NCBI GenBank assembly: GCA_947478865.1
Contig: CANJXF010000022.1
Coordinates: forward strand, 1-62,204
DNA: 62,204 nt
Source of the DNA: Verrucomicrobiales bacterium
Lineage (GTDB): Bacteria; Verrucomicrobiota; Verrucomicrobiia; Limisphaerales; CANJXF01
Direction: 5' to 3'
Each line of letters starts with the position of its first letter. The first letter of the stretch is position 1. Both the position numbers and the translations under genes were made by a program. The notes below the pieces were generated by a model. The model ran no database searches. It was not told where the DNA came from and saw only the letters and a list, made by a program, of their open reading frames with translations. Positions 36,274-43,928 of the stretch are shown here, in pieces.

Positions 36274-39072
36274 ATGACTGAACTGGACGATCATGAATTG
36301 CTCGCGCAATTCGCCCGCACCCAATCCGAAGCGGCGTTCGCTGCCCTCGTCGAGCGGCATGTGAATCTCGTCTATTCCGCCGCGTTGCGCTTCACCGGTA
36401 ATCCCCATCACGCTGAGGAAATTACTCAGGCCGTCTTCATCATTCTGGCGCGCAAAGCGGGGAGTTTGCGGCGTGGCACGGTGTTGTCCGGGTGGCTTTA
36501 TCAAACCGCGCGGCTGACGGCGGCCAATTTTGTGAAAGGGGAAATCCGCCGGCGCAACCGCGAACAGGAGTTCTATATGCAATCCACTTTGACCGAACCA
36601 GAAACGGCGGCGTGGGAACGAGTCGAACCATTGCTCGACGAAGCAATGGGTCGGCTGGGCGAAACCGACCGCAACGCCGTCGTGTTGCGCTTCTTCGAAA
36701 ACAAAACCACCCAAGAAGTCGCCACTACCTTGAAGATGAATGAAGCAGCGGCGCATAAGCGAGTCAGTCGCGCGCTGAACAAGTTGCATAAGTTTTTCAC
36801 CAAACGCGGCGTGACGCTGACAACGGTGGCGATTGCCGGGGCGATGGCGGCAAACTCAGTGCAGGCCGCGCCGGCAGGCTTGGCGACAACGGTAGTGACG
36901 ACGGCGGCAAAAGGAGCAATGGCAACAGTTGGTGTTGGGATTGGAACAAAAATTATCTCAACATTTAGCAAAACGTTATTGTTTTCTTGGTTTGTGCCTC
37001 TGCTTTCTCTGATTGGAACACTGCCAAGTTTGGCTTTTGTGTCCATTGTTGGGAGGATGGAACGAAAGAATTTCCGTGACCCGCAAGGATTCCGTCTGCA
37101 ATTGCATCGTCTATCTTTCAGAAGCTACATATGGGGTTTTCCGCTGGTAGTGGTGATCGTTGCCATCGTCAATCACTCAGCTCTGGCGGCTTGGGGAATC
37201 AGCGGCCAGCAACTTGCCCTCGTTTGCTTTTTATTGATAATTACGCTGATTTCGGCGCGTTCGTTGACGATTTGTCGCAACCAGTTTCAAGTCGGAATGT
37301 TTGCCTACTGCGTGATTATTTTGGTTGGTATTTCAGCTCGGGCGCTGGGGTGGATTCCTCAAAGCTTGGCGCAACTTCCTCTTCTGGCAGCCACATTGGT
37401 TTTCTTCCTGATCTTCAAACAACGTCCGACCCGGATGGACTACAGTTTAATTCTGCGTGCAGCGCAGAAAATGTTGAAGTTTTCCGTCAAAGCGGATGAC
37501 GCGGCCCAAGGAAATCGATTTGACAGACGGCAATTGCTGGCTTTTGCGCGGTTCCTTGGCTCGCGCTTCCTTGTGTGCAACTTTCGCTGGGGAAAAAATG
37601 GATTGGTGCTGCGGTTGCCACCGGTCAGAAATAGATTCCTGACAACCATGGCCAGTGGGTTCATGCCACCGATCAGCCAGAAGTGCTCGCAAATTTTATT
37701 AGGTTGGAATGGAACGGTCATAGCGCTCTGCGGCAAATCAGATTTGTTGGATTTGTCGGCGCTGAAAACCACCGGCATGACCGATCCGCGAGAACTTGAA
37801 TCGTTCGTCGCCGAAATTGTCTCGCAGGCGTGGCAGCAATTCCGCAACGGAAATCTCTCGGCGGCGGAATTTACTTTGGGAGAGGCGCCAGACTCGGAAG
37901 TGTTTGTTGTGCCGCCAGGCCGAGCCAAATCAACGCGTTGGTGGCGGATTTTTATCGGTGCCAACGTGATATTGATGATGGCTGGAATTATTCTGCAATT
38001 CTGGCGACTGCCCGCGTGGATAAATGGATTGAGACCTGTATCGGTTACAGAAGCGGAAGTCCGCGGGTTTTTGAACGACGCTACGCCGAACCCGGATCCA
38101 AAAAAATACAAGTTCAACAGTGCTGGTCTCGCGCTATTCAATTGCCTGGTTCTCCCGCCGACAAATCTATTCTCCGCGGGCGGCTTCCGGGCGATGGAGG
38201 ATCAGATTGCGCACGGTTCTGGGTCTGATTCGTTGAAACAAAACGACTGGCGAACTAACTGGGTATTTGATTCGCCATTGGTGCGCCGTGCTCTGTTCGG
38301 CGGTTGGGTCACTTGGAACGATCTGGGAATTCAGCGACCGGATTTAGCGGTATTTCTCCACACCAATCACTTTCAGATTAATTCGCCGGAAAAATGGGAT
38401 TATTTTCTGGCGCGCGGTGCTGCTTGGTCTTGGGTGAAGCAGGAAGGGTTTGATGTGATGCGGATACAGTTTGAAGGGGTGGGGCGGCTTTGGCTTTTGC
38501 GCGACGTCAACTGCCTCGACCTGACCGACCCCGAGAAACTCATTCAACAAATCTCTTCCGTGCAAACTCTATCCGGCACGCCGCCCGGCCAACCGCCGAT
38601 CCATGACTGGCGAGACGTGCGCGGTCTGTTTTTCACGTCCTGCTGGCCCGCTTTGCAAGACACCTATTTCTCTCTGGCCGCGTTGGAAATTCTTGGCGGA
38701 TTGGACAGAATTAACCGCGAGGCCTGCATCGAAGGGATTCTGAACAGACATCGAGGCAGAGGTTATTTCACATCACCCGATTCCGGCGGATTCAACGAAT
38801 ACCACATTGACGGCAGCGCACGCGACACCATTGCTGCCTTTGAATCTCTGCGCATACTCGGCGCGTTGGACCGTGTGAAGGATTTGGAAAAATGGGAGTT
38901 CCGTGTGTCGTCAAGAAATTCATCCAAACCCGCTGCAAACGGCGTCCGAAATCTTACTTGGAACGAAGTTGAGGCATGGGCCTGCCAGCAGCGCCTGAAA
39001 ACAATCATCAAGGAACGAACAGGAAATCCCCAAAAGCCATTTGGTTCTCTATTGGATACGCACGGCCTATAA
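36274..39072 (+). CDS. ECF-like sigma factor fused to a polytopic membrane region and a prenyltransferase/cyclase-like domain
   Basis: 932 residues in one uninterrupted frame. Residues 10-85 are sigma region 2 (DHELLAQFARTQSEAAF, HHAEEITQAVFIILARKA), and 112-172 are region 4 (TTQEVATTLKMNEAAAHKRV). A hydrophobic segment at 182-199 ends VQAAP, like a signal-peptidase site. More membrane segments follow at about 231-259, 285-303, 313-330, 341-358, 366-384 and 557-577. Residues 775-875 contain two alpha-helical repeats (TYFSLAALEILGGLDRINRE, DTIAAFESLRILGALDRV) resembling prenyltransferase/squalene-oxidase repeats, with GRGYF between them. It may be a membrane-held sigma factor that senses a ligand or is released by proteolysis. 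Sigma factors with membrane tails are known in this lineage; this C-terminal pairing is unfamiliar to me. Confidence 0.85.
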   Translation: MTELDDHELLAQFARTQSEAAFAALVERHVNLVYSAALRFTGNPHHAEEITQAVFIILARKAGSLRRGTVLSGWLYQTARLTAANFVKGEIRRRNREQEFYMQSTLTEPETAAWERVEPLLDEAMGRLGETDRNAVVLRFFENKTTQEVATTLKMNEAAAHKRVSRALNKLHKFFTKRGVTLTTVAIAGAMAANSVQAAPAGLATTVVTTAAKGAMATVGVGIGTKIISTFSKTLLFSWFVPLLSLIGTLPSLAFVSIVGRMERKNFRDPQGFRLQLHRLSFRSYIWGFPLVVVIVAIVNHSALAAWGISGQQLALVCFLLIITLISARSLTICRNQFQVGMFAYCVIILVGISARALGWIPQSLAQLPLLAATLVFFLIFKQRPTRMDYSLILRAAQKMLKFSVKADDAAQGNRFDRRQLLAFARFLGSRFLVCNFRWGKNGLVLRLPPVRNRFLTTMASGFMPPISQKCSQILLGWNGTVIALCGKSDLLDLSALKTTGMTDPRELESFVAEIVSQAWQQFRNGNLSAAEFTLGEAPDSEVFVVPPGRAKSTRWWRIFIGANVILMMAGIILQFWRLPAWINGLRPVSVTEAEVRGFLNDATPNPDPKKYKFNSAGLALFNCLVLPPTNLFSAGGFRAMEDQIAHGSGSDSLKQNDWRTNWVFDSPLVRRALFGGWVTWNDLGIQRPDLAVFLHTNHFQINSPEKWDYFLARGAAWSWVKQEGFDVMRIQFEGVGRLWLLRDVNCLDLTDPEKLIQQISSVQTLSGTPPGQPPIHDWRDVRGLFFTSCWPALQDTYFSLAALEILGGLDRINREACIEGILNRHRGRGYFTSPDSGGFNEYHIDGSARDTIAAFESLRILGALDRVKDLEKWEFRVSSRNSSKPAANGVRNLTWNEVEAWACQQRLKTIIKERTGNPQKPFGSLLDTHGL

Positions 39073-39091
39073 AAGTTCCCGGCCGCCAGCT

Positions 39092-39119
39092 GATCTGAGA
39101 CCCGTCAAAATCTCAGATC
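39092..39119. terminator. nine-pair stem-loop between convergent genes, covering the hrpB stop
   Basis: GATCTGAGA at 39092-39100 and TCTCAGATC at 39111-39119 are perfect inverted repeats around a ten-base loop. It lies at the meeting point of the sigma fusion and hrpB and includes the hrpB stop codon (39113-39115). It is a likely bidirectional transcript end, although no T-run is present. Confidence 0.5.
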
Positions 39120-41716
39120 CACAACACGGCGGGAAACTTTTTTTGAAGGGTTGATTTCAATTTTGGATAACTATTCGTTCGAAATGCGGGCCAGTTAAAG
39201 GTTGCCTCCAAACGTTTTCCATCAGGAGTGCAAAGCCAGATTTTCACGGGCAATTTTCCATCGCAGATGTGCGGATGCTCTTTTGCGGCAAAACATTCGT
39301 GCAGCTTGATCTGTAGCTCGGGAGAGCTGGGTTCGCCATCCTCGTCGCGGGTTTGTTCGGGGTAGAGCAGCTTTAATTTTTTGTCGCTGGGCCAGGCGAC
39401 CGAAAGAGGAGCAAACGCGTCCAGCCATTCCAGCTGCTCGGGGGCGAGCGCGGCAACGAAGGCTTCTTTCAGCGGTTTCGCTTGAGCTTCTTTGACCAGC
39501 GTCATTCCTTCGAACGCTTTCGCCAACGTGGCGACGAGCCTGGTTTCATCGAATGCGGGAAAATCGAGTTCAGGCGAAACGGCGGCCATCAAATTAACCC
39601 GCGCGATGAACTGCTTCACCTCGTGATTGAACAACGGCAGTTCAAAATACTCCTTGCGATACGCCTCGGCCAGGCAGCGGCCGGACGCAGCGGATTCGAC
39701 CTCGCGCTGGTGTTCGTGGTGCAGGACGAGTTCGTGGAAACGAATCACCTTCACAGCGGCGACCCGTTTGTGTGTGCGATCAAAAAGATGTTCGATCCGC
39801 GTCGTGATTTGCTCGGGAAACATTTCTTCGAGCCATTCGCGTTTCACGGCGGTCGCGAGGCCGAGCAGTGTCATATTTTCCGAGCCGCGTCCCGGCACTT
39901 CGCGAATGCTGGCGGCGACAAACAACTTTGAATTCTGCACAACGCTTTCGCGCATCAGCGTGCCCGTGCGGCCTTCGAGCAAATCGCAATCGAGCGTCCC
40001 CTGATCGCGTCGCTGGCAAAGCTGATCGACGAATCCGGCCAGAAGGCAGCGGAGCAGGGGTTCGTCGGAAGATGAGGGCTGCGGATGAGGGACTGAGGCT
40101 GATGTGGGGCTCGCGGCGGCGTTCTGGTTGTCCGCTTTCCAGAGGTGCTCTGCAACGCGGGCGATTTGATCGAAGGTTTGCTCAACCTGTTTTGCGGCCT
40201 GCGCATTGATTCCGTAACGCCGGCAGGTTTCAATGCTGAAATGATTCTGCTGCGCGAACTGGTAGGCGCGGATCAGCGTAAAGAAATCCGAATCCTGGCT
40301 GGCTTCAAAAAGTTCGCGCGCTTCGGAAATGTGTTTCTCATCGCGCCGAACGCGCTGGAGTAGATCGCGTCCACTCACTAGCGCGGCGCACAGGGCGGCG
40401 GCACGAACACAGTTGCGCTTGGATGCCTCCACCAACATTCGCGAGTAGCGTGGATGGATCGGGAGGCGAAGCATTTTGCTGCCGATGGCGGTCAGTTGTT
40501 CGGTCCGCAAATCGATGGCGCCGAGCGTGTGCAAAAGTTTTTCCGCGCGCTCCACCGCTTGAAGATCGGGTTTGTCGAGCCAATCGAATTGCGCGGCGCG
40601 TTTGATTCCCAGCGAATGCAGCAGCAGGACCACTTCCGCCAGATCGCTGCGCTGGATTTCCGGCGTGTTGCGCTCGGGTCGATTCAATTGGCCGCTCTCC
40701 GTCCAAAGTCGATGACAGGTTCCCGGCGCGGTTCGGCCAGCCCGACCTTTGCGTTGATCGGCCGAAGCGCGGCTGATTTCTTCGAGGAACAACGTGCCGA
40801 TACCGCGTTCGGAATCGTAACGGGCGACGCGTGCTTGCCCGCTGTCCACGACATGGCGGATGCCATCGATCGTCACGCTGGTTTCGGCGACGTTGGTTGC
40901 GATGACAATTTTGCGAAGCGGATTGGGGTCGAACGCCCGGTCTTGCTCTTCAGGTTGGAGTTCGCCGTGCAACGGGATCAGGGCCACTCGCTCACTCAGT
41001 TTCGCCGCGCGGAGTGCGTTCATGGTTGCGTTGATTTCGCCCATGCCCGGCATGAAAACCAGGATGTCGCCCGGGTCGGCGGAATTTACGATGCGCTCGA
41101 CGGCTTCGGCAGCCTGCTCGGTGAAAGGCTGTTCGTCCTGTGAATCGAGGTAATTGACCTGCACCGGAAAACTTTGTCCTTCAGAGATCAGAATCGGACA
41201 ACCGCCTAGATATTTCGCGACCGGCTCCGCATCGAGCGTTGCGGACATAACGACCATTTTTAAATTGGGCCGGCGGGTTTGCTGGATCTGCTTCACGAGT
41301 GCAAGCGAGACGTCGCTGAGCAAATTGCGTTCGTGAAATTCGTCGAATAGAACCGCTCCAACCTCCGCAAGCGAAGAATCATCCTGCAACCAGCGCAGCA
41401 AAATTCCCTCAGTCACGAAACAAATGCGAGTGCCGAGGCTCGTTTGGTCGTCAAAACGAATTTGGTAACCGACCTCGGCGCCGAGTCTGCCGTTGCGCTC
41501 CCACGCGACGCGCGCGGCAACTGTTCGCGCGGCAACCCGGCGCGGTTGCAGAACGACAATTTTCTTTTGCCCTGCGAGCCCGGCGTCGAGCAGCATTTGC
41601 GGCACTTGCGTCGTTTTGCCGGAGCCGGTTGGAGCCACGAGCACCAGACGGTTGCCCGAGTTCAATTCGCCGAGAATCGCCGAATGAATCTGCCAAATGG
41701 GAAGTGCTTTTTGCAC
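39113..41716 (-). CDS. hrpB: ATP-dependent helicase HrpB
   Basis: An 867-residue DEAH-box helicase. Walker A is GSGKTTQ (31-37), followed by motif Ia LQPRRVAARTVA, DEFHERN in the motif II position, SATLD, and QRKGRAGRTAPG as motif VI. HA2/ratchet regions and the HrpB-specific C-terminal domain follow, ending FPAVLWI. Length and order match HrpB, a DExH ATPase whose cellular role in most bacteria is unclear (RNA-related or surface-associated in different species). It begins the minus-strand side of a convergent pair. Confidence 0.93.
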   Translation of the reverse strand: MQKALPIWQIHSAILGELNSGNRLVLVAPTGSGKTTQVPQMLLDAGLAGQKKIVVLQPRRVAARTVAARVAWERNGRLGAEVGYQIRFDDQTSLGTRICFVTEGILLRWLQDDSSLAEVGAVLFDEFHERNLLSDVSLALVKQIQQTRRPNLKMVVMSATLDAEPVAKYLGGCPILISEGQSFPVQVNYLDSQDEQPFTEQAAEAVERIVNSADPGDILVFMPGMGEINATMNALRAAKLSERVALIPLHGELQPEEQDRAFDPNPLRKIVIATNVAETSVTIDGIRHVVDSGQARVARYDSERGIGTLFLEEISRASADQRKGRAGRTAPGTCHRLWTESGQLNRPERNTPEIQRSDLAEVVLLLHSLGIKRAAQFDWLDKPDLQAVERAEKLLHTLGAIDLRTEQLTAIGSKMLRLPIHPRYSRMLVEASKRNCVRAAALCAALVSGRDLLQRVRRDEKHISEARELFEASQDSDFFTLIRAYQFAQQNHFSIETCRRYGINAQAAKQVEQTFDQIARVAEHLWKADNQNAAASPTSASVPHPQPSSSDEPLLRCLLAGFVDQLCQRRDQGTLDCDLLEGRTGTLMRESVVQNSKLFVAASIREVPGRGSENMTLLGLATAVKREWLEEMFPEQITTRIEHLFDRTHKRVAAVKVIRFHELVLHHEHQREVESAASGRCLAEAYRKEYFELPLFNHEVKQFIARVNLMAAVSPELDFPAFDETRLVATLAKAFEGMTLVKEAQAKPLKEAFVAALAPEQLEWLDAFAPLSVAWPSDKKLKLLYPEQTRDEDGEPSSPELQIKLHECFAAKEHPHICDGKLPVKIWLCTPDGKRLEATFNWPAFRTNSYPKLKSTLQKKFPAVLWI

Positions 41717-41733
41717 CGAGGAAGCCGAAGTGC

Positions 41734-42027
41734 CTAGAACTTAACGTTGCGATAGATCAGCACGGCGACGGAGAGAATCAGCATCAGGCCGGCGGGCATA
41801 AACTTTTTGGTCTTCGCCAGACGAATCCCAAAAATGACGATGAGCAGGCCGATGAGGATTTCGGGAAAGTACTTCACGTCAATCTTTCCGAGGTTATAGA
41901 GAGCCAGCAGCAAGGCGAAGATCGACGACATGATCAGCGAAACTTTGCTCTTCGCTTTGATAAAGCCCATGAGCCCGCCGACAAGTAACAATCCGATGTA
42001 AATCCAGAGTACGTTTGTTTGATTCAT
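41734..42027 (-). CDS. TMEM14-family small membrane protein
   Basis: 97 residues, almost entirely membrane helices (about 8-25, 30-46, 53-70, 77-93). The pattern GGLMGFIKAKSKVSLIMS matches the TMEM14/UPF0136 family, whose eukaryotic members include mitochondrial proteins such as TMEM14C. The bacterial function is unknown. It lies 17 bases upstream of hrpB on the same strand and may be co-transcribed with it. Confidence 0.75.
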   Translation of the reverse strand: MNQTNVLWIYIGLLLVGGLMGFIKAKSKVSLIMSSIFALLLALYNLGKIDVKYFPEILIGLLIVIFGIRLAKTKKFMPAGLMLILSVAVLIYRNVKF

Positions 42028-42103
42028 AATTTTTAAGTGCGCCGACAGTTAGCCACAAGACTCGCAAAATGCACAAAGGAATATTGGGCGATGATCATTT
42101 CGA

Positions 42104-43627
42104 TCAAGGTGCGGCGACCGCGCGAAAGAACCGTCGTGGGGAATTGGTGGACGCAGGGTCTGTAAAATCAAATGTTCCATCGGCTGCCGTTGTGTTGGTG
42201 TAGACCGGCAACCAACTGATCAGATTGGTCGTGGAGTCGATCACGCAGAGCCGATTCGGTCCGCCTGAAAGACGCAATTGGAACGGCTGGCTCGCTGCGG
42301 TGGGAAGCACGGCCAAAGTAATGGGCGGACTGAGTGCGTTACGCAAATTCAAGCGGCCGCCCGTCACGCATTTGCCGGCGAAATCAGGGACGTGATCAGC
42401 CCCATTCATCAGGCGGCTGATGATTTGCTGGTGCGTTTCCAATGGATACCTGGCGAGGAGCAACGCGAGTGCTCCGGAGACGTAGGGTGCAGAATAGGAG
42501 GTTCCGGAGAAAATGCTGGTGTAGAAGTTGTCACTTGGACTCCAAGTCGTTTGAATCTGCTCGCCCGGCGCGAAAATATCCACATTCGTTGCGCCAAAAT
42601 TCGATAAACTCCAGACCGTATCCAATCGCGTGCTCGCGCCCACGGAGACGATGTTATCGATCTCATAACAAGCGGGATAGCGCGGGCTGGTGTCGATGTT
42701 GGCGCCATTGTTCCCGGCGGAGGCGACGAAAATAATCCCGGCGTCGCGCAAGGCAAGAATCGCGTTGGAAACAGCGAGTGAAAAGGTTGGGCTGTCGAGG
42801 CTGGCATTGACGATCTTTGCGCCGTTGGTACGAGCGTATTCCATGCAGGCAATCAGAGTGGAGTTACTTCCAGAGCCAGAACTGTCGAGGCATTTTCCCG
42901 CCATCATTTGCACGCGCCACGCCACGCCGGTGACGCCTTTCCCGTTGTTGCCAACCGCGCCCAGGACCCCGGAAACCAACGTGCCATGTCCGTTCTCGTC
43001 AGCCACATCGTTGGTCCCGGTGAATGCGTTGAAGCCGTGACCTCCGTCGTTGGGATTCACCCAGATATTTGCCGCCAGATCTTCATGAGTGAACCGCACA
43101 CCGGTATCGAGAACCGCCACAACAATATTGCTCGCAGAATTCAAGACATCCCATGCCTCGGGGGCATCGATATCGGCATCCGCTTTGCCGTTCTGCCCGG
43201 TGTTGTTCAATCCCCAGAGCGTGCCATCAACAAAGTAGGGATCGTTCGGCGTCAAGGCGGCGTGGATGGCGTAGTCCGGTTCAGCAAATTCAACCAAACC
43301 ACTTTTTTCGTAAGCCGCTGCTATGCGCTCCGCCGTTTCACCCTCCGGCACGCGCACCACTTGCAAGCCGCGGATGCCTTCAAATGTTCTCACCACCTCC
43401 GCTTTATGCTCCGCATGGAATAATAGGAGCGTTTTGGCATTGGTATCCTTTCTGGGCATGACGAGGATTTGATCGTCATGAAATGCGTTGGATGCAGGCT
43501 TCGCATTTGAATCCAGCCGTGAGGTTTGTAAAAGAAGGAATGCCACTAGAAACACCGCGGCCCAAGAGGTGGTCGGTTTTCGAATCTTTTTTTGCCGGCT
43601 GGGATTGCTTTTGGTTTCCAAGGTCAT
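42104..43627 (-). CDS. secreted S8-family subtilisin-like serine peptidase
   Basis: 507 residues. A signal segment (WAAVFLVAFLLLQ) is followed by an inhibitor-type propeptide (residues about 52-118, ILVMPRKDTN...EPDYAI). The catalytic domain has Asp174 (VAVLDTGV), His214 (NGHGTLVSG), an oxyanion Asn in SAGNNG and Ser377 (SGTSYSAP), all intact. The last 75 residues (LRLSGGPNRLC...FDFTDPASTNSPRRFFRAV) resemble the short C-terminal module on many secreted Verrucomicrobial proteins. It is predicted to act outside the cytoplasm, possibly at the surface. Confidence 0.92.
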   Translation of the reverse strand: MTLETKSNPSRQKKIRKPTTSWAAVFLVAFLLLQTSRLDSNAKPASNAFHDDQILVMPRKDTNAKTLLLFHAEHKAEVVRTFEGIRGLQVVRVPEGETAERIAAAYEKSGLVEFAEPDYAIHAALTPNDPYFVDGTLWGLNNTGQNGKADADIDAPEAWDVLNSASNIVVAVLDTGVRFTHEDLAANIWVNPNDGGHGFNAFTGTNDVADENGHGTLVSGVLGAVGNNGKGVTGVAWRVQMMAGKCLDSSGSGSNSTLIACMEYARTNGAKIVNASLDSPTFSLAVSNAILALRDAGIIFVASAGNNGANIDTSPRYPACYEIDNIVSVGASTRLDTVWSLSNFGATNVDIFAPGEQIQTTWSPSDNFYTSIFSGTSYSAPYVSGALALLLARYPLETHQQIISRLMNGADHVPDFAGKCVTGGRLNLRNALSPPITLAVLPTAASQPFQLRLSGGPNRLCVIDSTTNLISWLPVYTNTTAADGTFDFTDPASTNSPRRFFRAVAAP

Positions 43628-43645
43628 GCGAACAGAGGCTGGTAA

Positions 43646-43834
43646 TCAACTTCCTCGTAACTCCAAACTCAAAACTTCTCCTGGCTCGCATTCCGCGAAG
43701 ACCTCAAATGGCCGACAGCAGACTTCGCAGTCAGTCGTGAATTGCTGTGATTCAATGCTGGTGTCGATGACCAGTTCGAAACTCTGGCCGCAGAAGGGGC
43801 ATTGGACATTTTCCGATACTTGCATCGGCTCCAA
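43646..43834 (-). CDS. CPXCG-motif cysteine-rich protein
   Basis: 62 residues with two zinc-ribbon-like knuckles, QCPFCGQSFE and DCEVCCRPFEV, matching the small CPXCG family. An ATG three codons in (43825) is an alternative start. It lies 18 bases upstream of the subtilase gene on the same strand. The function is unknown; zinc binding is likely. Confidence 0.8.
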   Translation of the reverse strand: MEPMQVSENVQCPFCGQSFELVIDTSIESQQFTTDCEVCCRPFEVFAECEPGEVLSLELRGS

Positions 43835-43928
43835 TTAAACCCGCCGCGTTAGGGCGTGGCAAGGGTGTTGCCAGTGAAATCCCTTGAACCACCGCCTTGC
43901 AAAGATTACATATTGAAATCTCTTTTTC

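Noticed and set aside
36274-39072. Sigma fusion as an artefact of two genes joined by a missed stop
   Set aside because: The membrane segment follows region 4 in the manner of other membrane-tailed sigma factors of this lineage, with no internal start or ribosome site suggesting a second gene. It is kept as a real fusion pending read data.
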